Source: CAYVAP01 sp964343195
GTDB taxonomy: Bacteria > Bacteroidota > Bacteroidia > J057
DNA: 62,397 nucleotides
Direction of reading: 5' to 3'
Assembly: GCA_964343195.1 (NCBI GenBank)
Contig: CAYFIR010000017.1
Location: 1-62,397, forward strand
Below, piece after piece: positions 8,585-17,342 of this stretch. The translations under genes were made by a program, and so were the position numbers. Each line of letters begins with the position of its first letter. Position 1 is the first letter of the stretch. Below the pieces are notes generated by a model. It was not told where the DNA came from and made no database searches. It saw only the letters and a list, made by a program, of their open reading frames with translations.

Positions 8585-10987
8585 CTATTTCAACTCGCGC
8601 TCAAATAGCTCGAAAATCCTGCGGTATTCATCCGTCCAGCTACTGGCGTGCTTGAAGGCATGACCTTCCATGGGATAGAATGCCACATCCCAGTTGTCTT
8701 TACCCAATTCGATGAGTCGCTGTGAGAGGCGGACCACATCCTGAAAGTGGACATTGGTATCGATCATACCGTGACAGATCAGGAGGCTTCCTTCAAGGCC
8801 TTCAGCGTGGTAAATGGGAGAGCTTTGTTGATACGCCACGGAGTCTTTTTCCGGCGTATTGAGCATAGGGGCGGTGTAGGGATGGTTATAATGAGCCCAA
8901 TCTGTCACGGGGCGCAGCGCGGCCCCACAGGCAAACACACCGGGTTGGGTAAACATGGCCATCAGGGTGATGAACCCTCCATAGGAACCCCCATAGATGC
9001 CGATTCTTTCCGGAGATATTTCCCAGGCATCCACCAGCCATTTTGCCGCATCGACCTGATCGTCCAGGTCCTTTCCTCCCATGTGACGGTACACATCCGT
9101 GCGCCAGTCTCGTCCATAACCCGCGCTTCCCCGGAAATCAAGATCCAGGACAATGTAACCGTGATCGGCTAACAGGTTGTGGAACATATACTCCCGGAAA
9201 TAGTCGCTCCAGCCTTTGTGAGCATTCTGGAGGTAGCCAGCGCCATGTACGAAAATTACAGCGGGGCCGTCCTTTGTGAGGCTATCCGGCCTGTACAGGC
9301 GAGCATGGATATTTCCTCCATCCCGAGCTTCGATAACATGGTGCTCGGGGTTGCGCCAGGGATATCGCTGGAACTCCTGGCTCAGAGATTGGGTAATGCG
9401 TTCTGGGGCAGCCCCGGGTTTGTTTTTCTGTATGTAAAGCTCCCAGGGAGTGTTGGGATTGGAGTAGCGAATTGCCAGGTATTTTTCGTCTGGAGAAAGG
9501 GTAACTTCATTCCAGCCAGGCTGTGCCGTTAGTTGTTCTGGTTGTCCCCCTGCTGCCGGGACTCGGTAGTAATGCCACTCGCCGGGATGGGTCAGGTTGG
9601 AAGAAAAATAAAGATGTTCTCCATCCTGAGAGGGCTGAATTCGATCCACTTCATACGGGCCCCGAGTTAAGGCGCGAGTCTGCCCTGTCAGTGCCGAGAC
9701 TAGGTAGAGATTGGCATAACCCGTGGCTTCAGAGGTGTACCAGATCCACTCATTATCGGGCATCCAACCCATTTGAGAGGTACTGCCTAGCCATCGGCCG
9801 ATTCCGGGTCCATCGATCCAGGCATCATCGTGCTGATGGTCCAGTAGGGTCATGCTTCCGGTAGAAGGTTCGAGAAGCATGATCCAGCGGTCTTTAAAGT
9901 CCAGGGTACGAACTTCCAAAAGAGCATGCTCTCCTGCACTGGGCCACAGAGGTTTCATGAAAATAACTTCCCTTGGGGCCATAGCAACCGGGGCGGATTC
10001 TGCATCTTCTTCTCCTTCAGATCGAGTTGCCACCAGGTTATCACCGAGATCCAGGGGAGCCATGATGCCGGGTAATTGCTCAATGGAAATGGTGATTACG
10101 GTATCCCGCTCGACATCATAGGTCGCCAACTCGTAATGTGGCTGTGGGCTTCCGACTTTGGGCCTTGCCTGAATTACTTCCGGAAAACCGGTAGGGGTGA
10201 TATAGCGAGGTACCTGGGTCGTGAAATTCCCGGAAGGAGATTCTCTGAATAGCATGGTAACAAACCGACCATCCGGGCTAATGGTCAAGTGGTCTATTTG
10301 CTGATTCCCACAATAATAGGGGGTGGGACGTGACTCTTTTGGGGGAGTTTTGCCTTCTGAAGCAGAGAGTGTTGAAATCAGTTGGCGTTCCTGATTGCTC
10401 AGCCAGTCTCTAAAATCCAGTTGGGCCTGGGCGCTGTTGCTCTGGGCGCTGCCTGGACGAAAATCTGTCAACTGTTGCAGTTCTCCCGACTTCAGGTTAA
10501 GCGAAAAGTAATTGTGACGGGAAATAAAAAACACCTGATTGCCATCCTGGCTGATGGAGGGCTGCATCTCCGGGAAACTGGTATGGGTAATGTTGCGAGA
10601 CTCGCCATTCCTGAGATTTATTAGGAATATGTCTCCGTCTTTTTCAAATACCCCCCGTCTTTTTTCAGGCCCGTAAACTATTCCGGTAGGCATCACCTGA
10701 CGTGTCTCTGGAGTAACAGGGAGCAGCTCCTTATGCTTCAGCTCATAGCTGTACAGAGAGTCTCCTGTGGTGGGGTTGGGATTCCAGCGAAAAAACACCT
10801 GATCGCTCTCCGGACTCCATTGGATGCCTTGCGGACTGTGTCCCATCCATGAAGGTTCACGCATAATGGCCTCTATGGTGAGAGAGTCCCCAATTACAGG
10901 GGTAGCCTGCTGGGCATGCCCCTCAGGTACACTCGCCATTAACGGCCACAACAGCAACAACCACAATGAGTGCTTTACCATGAACAA
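8585..10987 (-). CDS. Exported S9 family serine peptidase (prolyl oligopeptidase/DPP-IV-like)
   Basis: An 800-residue exported peptidase: signal peptide ending near GHAQ, an N-terminal beta-propeller of WD/DPP-IV type, then an alpha/beta-hydrolase domain with the full triad: Ser668 in GGSYGGF, Asp743 in GMIDTNV and His776 in MEGHAFKH. Such periplasmic enzymes remove dipeptides or short peptides for amino-acid uptake, usually after Pro or Ala. The C-terminus lacks a T9SS sorting domain, so periplasmic location is likely. It heads an operon with the epimerase. A -7 box (TATATTTG) lies upstream on the minus strand. Confidence 0.93.
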   Translation of the reverse strand: MFMVKHSLWLLLLWPLMASVPEGHAQQATPVIGDSLTIEAIMREPSWMGHSPQGIQWSPESDQVFFRWNPNPTTGDSLYSYELKHKELLPVTPETRQVMPTGIVYGPEKRRGVFEKDGDIFLINLRNGESRNITHTSFPEMQPSISQDGNQVFFISRHNYFSLNLKSGELQQLTDFRPGSAQSNSAQAQLDFRDWLSNQERQLISTLSASEGKTPPKESRPTPYYCGNQQIDHLTISPDGRFVTMLFRESPSGNFTTQVPRYITPTGFPEVIQARPKVGSPQPHYELATYDVERDTVITISIEQLPGIMAPLDLGDNLVATRSEGEEDAESAPVAMAPREVIFMKPLWPSAGEHALLEVRTLDFKDRWIMLLEPSTGSMTLLDHQHDDAWIDGPGIGRWLGSTSQMGWMPDNEWIWYTSEATGYANLYLVSALTGQTRALTRGPYEVDRIQPSQDGEHLYFSSNLTHPGEWHYYRVPAAGGQPEQLTAQPGWNEVTLSPDEKYLAIRYSNPNTPWELYIQKNKPGAAPERITQSLSQEFQRYPWRNPEHHVIEARDGGNIHARLYRPDSLTKDGPAVIFVHGAGYLQNAHKGWSDYFREYMFHNLLADHGYIVLDLDFRGSAGYGRDWRTDVYRHMGGKDLDDQVDAAKWLVDAWEISPERIGIYGGSYGGFITLMAMFTQPGVFACGAALRPVTDWAHYNHPYTAPMLNTPEKDSVAYQQSSPIYHAEGLEGSLLICHGMIDTNVHFQDVVRLSQRLIELGKDNWDVAFYPMEGHAFKHASSWTDEYRRIFELFERELK

Positions 10988-11022
10988 GGGGTATAGTTGA
11001 AACGAAACATCCGGGTTTATTA

Positions 11023-11030
11023 CAAATATA
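11023..11030 (-). promoter_or_regulatory. Bacteroidota-type -7 box for the S9 peptidase gene
   Basis: Read on the minus strand this is TATATTTG, an exact TAnnTTTG match, about 36 bases before the start codon at 10987. The -33 element is weak. Confidence 0.4.
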
Positions 11031-11085
11031 AAATTTGATCTGCTAATTTACACCATCACTCCCTATCCCTAACTCCTGTGCCCCT

Positions 11086-11724
11086 ATGAAGAAGTCCCTC
11101 CTGATTTTTGATTTTGATGGAACCATCGCAGATACCCTGGTGGTGGCACTGACGATTCTGAATGAGTTGGGCCAGGATTTTGGCCTGCCCCACGTAGACA
11201 GGGATCAGTTTATCGAACTAAAGCAGAAAACGGTGCCGGAACTGGTGCAATTGTCAGGCCTATCGTGGTTTCAGGTTCCACGTTTTTTAAAAAAAGCCCG
11301 AAATCGCTTTAAAGCTCATCTCCAGGATGTTACGCCTATACCGGGAATGCCTGAAATGCTGGAGTCACTGGCCCGGTCGGGCTTTCGGATGGGGATCCTG
11401 ACCTCCAATTCCAAAGAGGGGGTGACGGCCTTTCTTAAGGAGCACAACCTGGAATATTTCGAATTTATTCACGCCCCTGATTCGTTATTCGGAAAAGCGA
11501 AGGTCATCCGAAAAATTCTCTCCCATGAGGCCCTTTGCGCCGAAGAAGTAGTCATGGTTGGAGACGAGCTTCGGGACCTTGAGGCTGCCCAAAAAGCAGG
11601 AATTGACTCCATAGGTGTTACCTGGGGTTTTAACACTCCGGAAGTCCTGCAAAAAGGAGAACCCACACATATGGTGGATGAGCCAGCAGCCCTCCAGGAG
11701 ATTTTGGTGGGGAGGAATTTGTAA
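11086..11724 (+). CDS. HAD-superfamily hydrolase, phosphoglycolate phosphatase-like
   Basis: A 212-residue cytosolic HAD phosphatase. Motif I FDFDGT carries the nucleophile Asp9 and acid/base Asp11; motif II is in ILTSNS; a conserved Lys precedes motif IV VGDELRDLEAA, which binds Mg2+. The cap is the small helical C1 type between motifs I and II, as in Gph/PGP and beta-phosphoglucomutase relatives. The end, VGVTWGFNTPEVL-like, is typical of Gph. The exact substrate cannot be read from sequence. It is divergent from the S9 peptidase, and the stop runs directly into a dispersed repeat. Confidence 0.85.
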   Translation: MKKSLLIFDFDGTIADTLVVALTILNELGQDFGLPHVDRDQFIELKQKTVPELVQLSGLSWFQVPRFLKKARNRFKAHLQDVTPIPGMPEMLESLARSGFRMGILTSNSKEGVTAFLKEHNLEYFEFIHAPDSLFGKAKVIRKILSHEALCAEEVVMVGDELRDLEAAQKAGIDSIGVTWGFNTPEVLQKGEPTHMVDEPAALQEILVGRNL

Positions 11725-11862
11725 ATCAGAAGTCAGAGGTAAGATCGGCTTTGCCTGTCAGAAGTCAGACAGAAGAAATGGGACCTCGTCTTATCTGGAT
11801 TCTGCCAGCAAAGCGGTCTAACTTCTCACTTTTTACAGAACAACGATCTGACTTCTTAATCT
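11724..11862. repeat. Dispersed CAGAAGTCAGA / TCTGACTTCT words
   Basis: The words aatcagaagtcagag and gtcagaagtcagac occur in direct orientation at 11724-11738 and 11757-11770, with an inverted copy gatctgacttctt at 11845-11857. They belong with the CTCTGAC repeat and the gtcagaggtcaga word near 58.2 kb. Confidence 0.6.
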
Positions 11863-11951
11863 TCCTTTAAACGATCTTAGGGAACGCACGTTCTAAGGAG
11901 TAGTAAATTAGAAATGGTGTGTTTTTGCTTATTTGTCCGCCGTTTCTCCGC

Positions 11952-11959
11952 TAAATTTA
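11952..11959 (+). promoter_or_regulatory. Possible -7 box upstream of the thioredoxin-like lipoprotein gene
   Basis: TAAATTTA resembles TAnnTTTG with one mismatch; TTTG lies about 20 bases upstream. The start codon follows within 20-25 bases, so the leader would be very short. Confidence 0.3.
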
Positions 11960-11977
11960 CCTATGTAAACAATATTG

Positions 11978-13444
11978 ATGGCTATGAACCAAATTCGATA
12001 CGGTATTTTAAGCTTGCTGCTTCTGCCCCTGATTGCCTGTGCCCAGGACGGGTATCACATCGACATACAGGTCGATGGATTCACAGAATCGGAGGCATAT
12101 CTGGCCTATTATTACGGCGATAAACAATATCTGAAAGACACTGCCCAGGCAGTGGATGGGAAGTTTACCTTCGAGGGAGATGAGCGGCTGGATGGGGGGA
12201 TTTACCTGGTTGTAATGCCTCCCGACAGTCGGTACTTTGAGGTGATCATCGACAAGGACCAGCACTTCGGGTTGCAGACTGATACCTCCGACTATGTACA
12301 GAACATGGTCATCAAAGGCTCTGAGGAAAACGAGCTGTTTTTTGGGGACATTCGCTACCTCGCAGAAATGCGCACCCGGGCAAATGAAATCCAGCAGCAA
12401 CTACAAACTGCTGAAGGAGCCGAGAAAGAACGCCTTCAATCAGAACTCGGCCAAATCAACGAACAGGTGCAGACCGAGCGCATGGGGCTGGTCGAAAAGT
12501 ATCCAGACTTGCTCTATTCCAAGGTCATTCTGGCCATGAAAGAACCCGAAATCCCCGAGGCTCCCAAAGGACCTGATGGGCAGCCCCTGGATTCGCTGTT
12601 TGCCTTCAAATATTACCGCGCCCACTTCTTCGACAACCTGGACTTTGGCGACGACCGCATGCTGCGTACCCCGGTTTACCACAACAAGGTCATGCAGTTT
12701 CTGGATAAACTGACCTACCGCCACCCGGACTCCATCGCAGATGCTATTGACTACATCGTGGATAAAACCCGTGCTGACTCCAATGTCTTCCAGTACACCG
12801 TCATCGCCATATTGAACAAGTACGCAAAGACCAAGATCATGGGCTTTGACGCATTATATGTCCATATGGTGGAGAGCTACTACATGAACGGAGATGCCTG
12901 GTGGGTGGATGAGGAGACCCTGGCCAAAATGGAAGAAAGAGCAGTAGCCATCAGTCCTACTCTCGTAGGCCGCAAGGCTCCCAACTTCCTCGTCCGTGAC
13001 GTAGCCAACAATACCCAAAGCCCCTGGGGCGTAGAGGCCGACTATACCGTGCTGTACTTCTGGGACTATGACTGTAGCCACTGTAAGAAGGTGACTCCCA
13101 GACTGGCTGAGGCCATGGCCCTGTACGATGGGCACTCCGTCAAGGTGCTGACCCTCAACATCAACGGTAGCCGCGAAGACTGGATCGAAAAACTGGGCGA
13201 ATATGGCCTGGCAGAATTACCCAACGCCATCAATACCCACGATGCCGCCCGTTCCTCTGGCTTTGATGCCATGTACGACATCCGCAGTACCCCCCGTGTG
13301 CTCCTGCTTGACGATGAGAAAAAGATCATGGCCAAGCAGATCACGGTAGCACAGCTTCAGGAAATCCTGGACCGGGAACTGGGCATTGACCGTCCTGAGG
13401 AGGAGAAAATCCTGGACGAAGAACACGAGGAAGAAGGGGAGTGA
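11978..13444 (+). CDS. Thioredoxin-like lipoprotein (DUF4369/DUF5106-type TlpA relative)
   Basis: A 488-residue envelope protein. A signal peptide with lipobox LIAC is followed by a beta-rich N-terminal domain of DUF4369 type, a helical middle (about 120-310) and a thioredoxin fold (about 330-470) with redox motif CSHC in YDCSHCKKVTP and the cis-Pro region STPRVLL. It ends in a strongly acidic tail. Proteins with this plan in Bacteroidota are thought to act as periplasmic thiol-disulfide reductases; the N-terminal domains have no assigned function. Start could be ATG 11978 or 11984. A hairpin terminator follows. Confidence 0.87.
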   Translation: MAMNQIRYGILSLLLLPLIACAQDGYHIDIQVDGFTESEAYLAYYYGDKQYLKDTAQAVDGKFTFEGDERLDGGIYLVVMPPDSRYFEVIIDKDQHFGLQTDTSDYVQNMVIKGSEENELFFGDIRYLAEMRTRANEIQQQLQTAEGAEKERLQSELGQINEQVQTERMGLVEKYPDLLYSKVILAMKEPEIPEAPKGPDGQPLDSLFAFKYYRAHFFDNLDFGDDRMLRTPVYHNKVMQFLDKLTYRHPDSIADAIDYIVDKTRADSNVFQYTVIAILNKYAKTKIMGFDALYVHMVESYYMNGDAWWVDEETLAKMEERAVAISPTLVGRKAPNFLVRDVANNTQSPWGVEADYTVLYFWDYDCSHCKKVTPRLAEAMALYDGHSVKVLTLNINGSREDWIEKLGEYGLAELPNAINTHDAARSSGFDAMYDIRSTPRVLLLDDEKKIMAKQITVAQLQEILDRELGIDRPEEEKILDEEHEEEGE

Positions 13445-13502
13445 CCCTGAGCCTCTGAGCAAAACTTCTCTTTTTACCCGACCGATAGGTCAGGGCCAGC
13501 AT

Positions 13503-13573
13503 GAAGGAGCCTGTTCCATCCATTTATCCCAGGATTTCCCGGGATTTGGTTGGGCTGGGTTCCTTCTTTTTTT
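13503..13573 (+). terminator. Probable intrinsic terminator
   Basis: The nine-base arms gaaggagcc (13503-13511) and ggttccttc (13558-13566) pair with one G-T, followed by seven T. The loop is long and contains further complementary words. It lies 60 bases after the thioredoxin-like gene. Confidence 0.55.
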
Positions 13574-13725
13574 GTGGATGATGCCGCTGATGCGCGAAGG
13601 AATAAAGCCCATCAGGCTCAAGTCATGGGGTGATTAAAATCAGCGCATCAAAACTTTCGTTTGGTCGGTATATATAACAGGGACATAGTCTCCATTTTGC
13701 CCAGAAAACGAACCCCCTATTCATT

Positions 13726-14655
13726 ATGAACGGCCCTAAGCTCGCCATCCAAACCCGGGAGTTGACCCGCAACTTTGGGAGCCGCATTGCGGTCAATCAG
13801 GTTAACCTGGAAATACAGCAGGGGGAAATGTTTTCGCTTCTGGGCACCAATGGTGCCGGAAAAACGACCACCATCAAGATGCTTTGCGGTTTGCTGAAAC
13901 CAAGCTCTGGAGAAGCAACACTCAATGGCTTTAGCATCAAACAATCTCCTCAAAAGATCAAGGAATTTATTGGGGTATCTCCACAGGAAACAGCTATTGC
14001 GACCCATCTTACTTCCCAGGAAAATCTGCTGCTGATGGGCGGGGTATGTGGCCTCTCTGCTACGAAGTCCCAATCCAGAGCGAATGAACTCATGGACCTG
14101 CTGGAAATAGAAAACCGAAAGGATCAGGCTCGCAAGCTCTCAGGGGGGCTCAAGCGGCGCCTGAGCATCGCGATGGCCCTGATGTCCGATCCGGAAATCC
14201 TTTTCCTGGATGAGCCTACGCTTGGCCTCGACCCCCACGCACGCAGATCTGTTTGGCACTACATCCAGAAGCTTAAAGGTGAGAAAACCATCCTGTTGAC
14301 CACTCATTACCTGGAAGAAGCCGATACACTGGCTGATACCATTGCCATCATGGATTTGGGAAAAGTGATCGCGAAAGGAACCGCTTCCGAACTGAAGCAA
14401 ATGTACACCAGTACCCAAACCATCAGGATTTCCGGCACTCCCATTTCTCCCGAGCTCGTAAGGGAATTTTCTGATCATGGACTAGCCGCTATGGCCACTG
14501 GAGATAGTCTCGAACTCATCGGAATAGAGCTGGACATTTACCATGTCATAGACCAGTTGCGCAACCATGGGGTCACGATATCATCGATCCAGATGACCGA
14601 ACCCAGCCTGGAGGATGTCTTCATTCAGTTAACCGGAAAACAGGCCACATCATGA
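13726..14655 (+). CDS. ABC transporter ATP-binding protein (ABC-2 exporter)
   Basis: A 309-residue ATPase with Walker A GTNGAGKTT, a Q-loop in VSPQETA, signature LSGGLKRRLS, Walker B ILFLDEPTLGLDP and an H-loop in LTTHYLEEADTLAD. After the ATPase core there is an 80-residue C-terminal extension of the kind found in DrrA/NodI-type exporters. The stop overlaps the start of the permease gene by four bases, so the two form one transporter. The substrate is unknown; relatives export drugs, lipids or polysaccharides. Confidence 0.95.
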   Translation: MNGPKLAIQTRELTRNFGSRIAVNQVNLEIQQGEMFSLLGTNGAGKTTTIKMLCGLLKPSSGEATLNGFSIKQSPQKIKEFIGVSPQETAIATHLTSQENLLLMGGVCGLSATKSQSRANELMDLLEIENRKDQARKLSGGLKRRLSIAMALMSDPEILFLDEPTLGLDPHARRSVWHYIQKLKGEKTILLTTHYLEEADTLADTIAIMDLGKVIAKGTASELKQMYTSTQTIRISGTPISPELVREFSDHGLAAMATGDSLELIGIELDIYHVIDQLRNHGVTISSIQMTEPSLEDVFIQLTGKQATS

Positions 14656-15380
14656 AATTCTACCAACTGGCACTCCGAAATCTCAAGGAGATATACCGGG
14701 ATCCCATTTCACTTTTATTGGGATTGGCCATGCCCATCGTTCTATTGGTACTTTTTACCTCCATTCAGGGCGATATGGAGATTGAAATGTTCACGCCACA
14801 GGCCATGACTCCGGGAATTATCGTGTTTTGTTACGCATTCCTGATCATGTTTTCATCGCTGTTGCTGGCTCGCGACAGGCAAAATTCCCTTTTAACACGG
14901 CTTTTTACCACTCCTCTCAAGCCTTCGGATTATATCCTGGCCTATGTGCTTCCCTTCATCCCCATCGCGTTTTTCCAGACCCTGATATGCCTGGTTACCG
15001 GAATTATCCTCGGGGGGACATTCGCCCATATAGGAGCGGTATTGCTGGTATTCACCCTGCTGGCTGTGATCTGCATCAGCCTGGGAATTACTTTTGGCGC
15101 CCTGTTTACAGTAAATCAGACTTCCGGAATCGGGTCCATCTTCATTACGACCATCGGGCTGTTTAGCGGAGTGTGGATGAACCTGAAGGTGGTCGGGGGA
15201 GTTTTCGAAACCATCGGCTACGCATTGCCATTTGCTCATGCCGTGGATGCATCCAGAGAGGTCCTCGCTGGGGCTTCACTAGCTGATGTGACGGCCAACC
15301 TGTATTGGGTCGCAGCCTATGCCGTGGGAACATTCCTGTTGGCAATATGGGCTTTTCGCTGGTCTATGAGACGGGTATAG
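14652..15380 (+). CDS. ABC-2 type transporter permease
   Basis: A 242-residue membrane protein with six predicted transmembrane segments: an N-terminal anchor after PISLLLGLAMP, four central helices and a final helix ending in WSMRRV. It matches the compact DrrB/ABC2_membrane permeases that dimerise and work with one ATPase. It overlaps the ATPase gene in the ATGA arrangement, indicating translational coupling. There is no extracytoplasmic domain that would hint at a lipoprotein or antibiotic role. Confidence 0.93.
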   Translation: MKFYQLALRNLKEIYRDPISLLLGLAMPIVLLVLFTSIQGDMEIEMFTPQAMTPGIIVFCYAFLIMFSSLLLARDRQNSLLTRLFTTPLKPSDYILAYVLPFIPIAFFQTLICLVTGIILGGTFAHIGAVLLVFTLLAVICISLGITFGALFTVNQTSGIGSIFITTIGLFSGVWMNLKVVGGVFETIGYALPFAHAVDASREVLAGASLADVTANLYWVAAYAVGTFLLAIWAFRWSMRRV

Positions 15381-15502
15381 GAACCAGTCATGGATAGGTT
15401 ATCCTTCCTGGCTGAATACCAGGTAAGCAGGAAGAGGAGATGTGTTACTCCTTTGGACGGACGGTGTATTCAGATAGACTTCGACCCTTCAATTGCTGCC
15501 GG

Positions 15503-16249
15503 TCAATCCCAAACTTCTCCCTCAGCCCGGTTATATGCTGATAGGCGCTTGAGTTTTTCTTCAGAATCCCACAACTCATGGCCTACAATCACTTCGTGGA
15601 CTCCTGCTTTTTTGAGAATCTCAATGTCCTCGTAGGTTTTTATCGTTCCGGCGACGGTAAACTTGACCGCAGGGAAGGTCTGCGTCAGGGTTGAGAACGG
15701 GGATGTATTGGGGCCATGATCCACAAAATCATGGTTCACATCTGTAATGAGCATACGGGTAAATCCCAGGTCTACCATCCGCCTGATAACATCGGTAACG
15801 GTGGACTGGTCCGCGATATCGCGCCAGCCGTGGAAGGTCAGTTGCCCATCAATCAGGTCCAGGCTGATCATGATGCATCCAGGTTTGATGATGCCATCAG
15901 CCTTGATTTCTTCGAGAAATTCCGGACGGTCATAGACCACAGACCCAACCACAAAAAGATCCGCCCCCGCGAAGCGCAGGGAGCGAATGTAATCCAGCGA
16001 TTCGATCCCGCCAGCTACTTCTAGCTGCGAAACGGTGACGTTAGAAAGAGACCCAATGAGCCCTACGTTATTGTTTCCTTCGTGGCGAGCTCCATCAATG
16101 TCCACAAGGTGGATGCGCATGATATTGGCTTTGCCAAGGCGTTCGATGAGTTCATAGGGATCATCGGGCATAATCAGGGATTCTGGTTCTCCAGGGCGAA
16201 ATGCGGCAACTTTTCCCTGGTAAATGCACAGTGCGGGTATGATTTGCAT
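15503..16249 (-). CDS. HisA/HisF-family TIM-barrel protein lacking the first catalytic Asp
   Basis: A 248-residue protein resembling ProFAR isomerase (HisA). Conserved landmarks are present: HLVDIDGA at the end of the second strand, the phosphate-binding VAGGIES and GADLFVVGS segments, SLDLIDG, LITDVN (second-half catalytic region) and a second glycine-rich VAGTIKT loop. However, the first strand reads IIPALCIYQGK: residue 8, the catalytic Asp of HisA and HisF, is Cys. No other histidine genes are nearby. It may be a divergent HisA, a paralogue acting on another sugar phosphate, or an inactive relative. It faces the ABC operon and is followed upstream by the tonB gene. Confidence 0.8.
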   Translation of the reverse strand: MQIIPALCIYQGKVAAFRPGEPESLIMPDDPYELIERLGKANIMRIHLVDIDGARHEGNNNVGLIGSLSNVTVSQLEVAGGIESLDYIRSLRFAGADLFVVGSVVYDRPEFLEEIKADGIIKPGCIMISLDLIDGQLTFHGWRDIADQSTVTDVIRRMVDLGFTRMLITDVNHDFVDHGPNTSPFSTLTQTFPAVKFTVAGTIKTYEDIEILKKAGVHEVIVGHELWDSEEKLKRLSAYNRAEGEVWD

Positions 16250-16329
16250 AGGATTGTGGTAGAACCCTCAAGGTAAAATCTTCCCCGTACTTTGGCAAAA
16301 ACCACCCGCGAATACATGAATTTTTCCCC

Positions 16330-17160
16330 TTAATCAATCAGCTTAAAGTTAAAGGGAATGTTTACCCAGAAAAAAATGGGCTTTCCTCCCTGAATAGCAG
16401 GAGAGAACTGTAGGTTACCAATGTGTGGTTCAATGGCCTGCGTAAGCAATGGATGTGAGCTGTTAATGACCCGGTGCTCCCGATAGCTACCATCCGGCCC
16501 CACCAGTACCCGAAATACCACCGAACCGTAAATGTTGGCATTCCTTGCCATTTGAGGAAAGGAAATGGAACGCTGAATTTCAGCCATATTGATAGGGGTT
16601 GGCTCCTGATCCGCGTATTGAAACACATCAATGGGAGGGATGCTGGGTTCCACGATGACCTGGGGAATGTCTTCTTCGCCAGATCCAATATTTGTGAAAG
16701 CCATCTGTTCATCCCGGCCCTCGACGTTGTCTAGCCCAATATTCGGCGCAGCAAGCAGAGAGTCCATGCGGTGAATGGTGGCATCTTCCGCTGGATCGAG
16801 GTCTTCTGCTTCGGTCGGATCAGGGATCAGACTGGCCAGTTGCCTGAGCTTGGGAGCCTCGGGCGGCGGGGGAGGTGGTTGGATTTCTTTGGCTTGCGGC
16901 TCTTCTACCGGAGGGAGGTCTATCGTCGTAAGGTTGCCCTCGACTATGCGCTCGGTAACAGGCGCCTCAGCAGCGAAGAGGTGGTTCAGTTTGGGCCAGG
17001 CTATCATCAGGATTCCCAGCAATACAGCGCCGCCCAAACCTGCCAGCAAGTGGCGCGGATAGCGTTTGCGTAGTTCAAAGGCTCCATAGCTTTTTTCGCG
17101 GTCAGCAAAGACCATCTCGTCCCAGTCTGCATACTGGGATTTCCAGGATGTAGGCATCAT
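16330..17160 (-). CDS. Energy transducer TonB
   Basis: TonB passes proton-motive force from ExbB/ExbD in the inner membrane to outer-membrane receptors. The 276-residue protein has the Bacteroidota N-terminal motif YGAFELRKRYPRHL (about 25-38), one transmembrane helix (about 40-57), a Pro/Glu-rich periplasmic linker with PPPPPPEAPKL, and a C-terminal TonB domain (about 190-276) with FPQMARNANIYGSVVFRVLV and the end VNIPFNFKLI. exbB and exbD are not in the window. It is probably one of several TonB paralogues. Confidence 0.93.
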   Translation of the reverse strand: MMPTSWKSQYADWDEMVFADREKSYGAFELRKRYPRHLLAGLGGAVLLGILMIAWPKLNHLFAAEAPVTERIVEGNLTTIDLPPVEEPQAKEIQPPPPPPEAPKLRQLASLIPDPTEAEDLDPAEDATIHRMDSLLAAPNIGLDNVEGRDEQMAFTNIGSGEEDIPQVIVEPSIPPIDVFQYADQEPTPINMAEIQRSISFPQMARNANIYGSVVFRVLVGPDGSYREHRVINSSHPLLTQAIEPHIGNLQFSPAIQGGKPIFFWVNIPFNFKLID

Positions 17161-17342
17161 GGTAAATGAAATTTTTGGTGAAACGGAAAAAGGAACCGCG
17201 CGGCCTTTGCTCTATAAGAGGGGCCATTCACCTAAATTCCATATACTGCATTGGATCATTTTTCATACAGACCAGCAAAGCAGTCGCAGATACGCAGGTT
17301 TATTTCCCCCTCTGCTTCTCCGCGACTCTGCGTGAAAATTTC

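Noticed and set aside
13625..13725. Strong sigma-70-like promoter (ggtatatataac) for the ABC genes
   Set aside because: AT-rich word without the -33/-7 pattern of this phylum and no supporting spacing.
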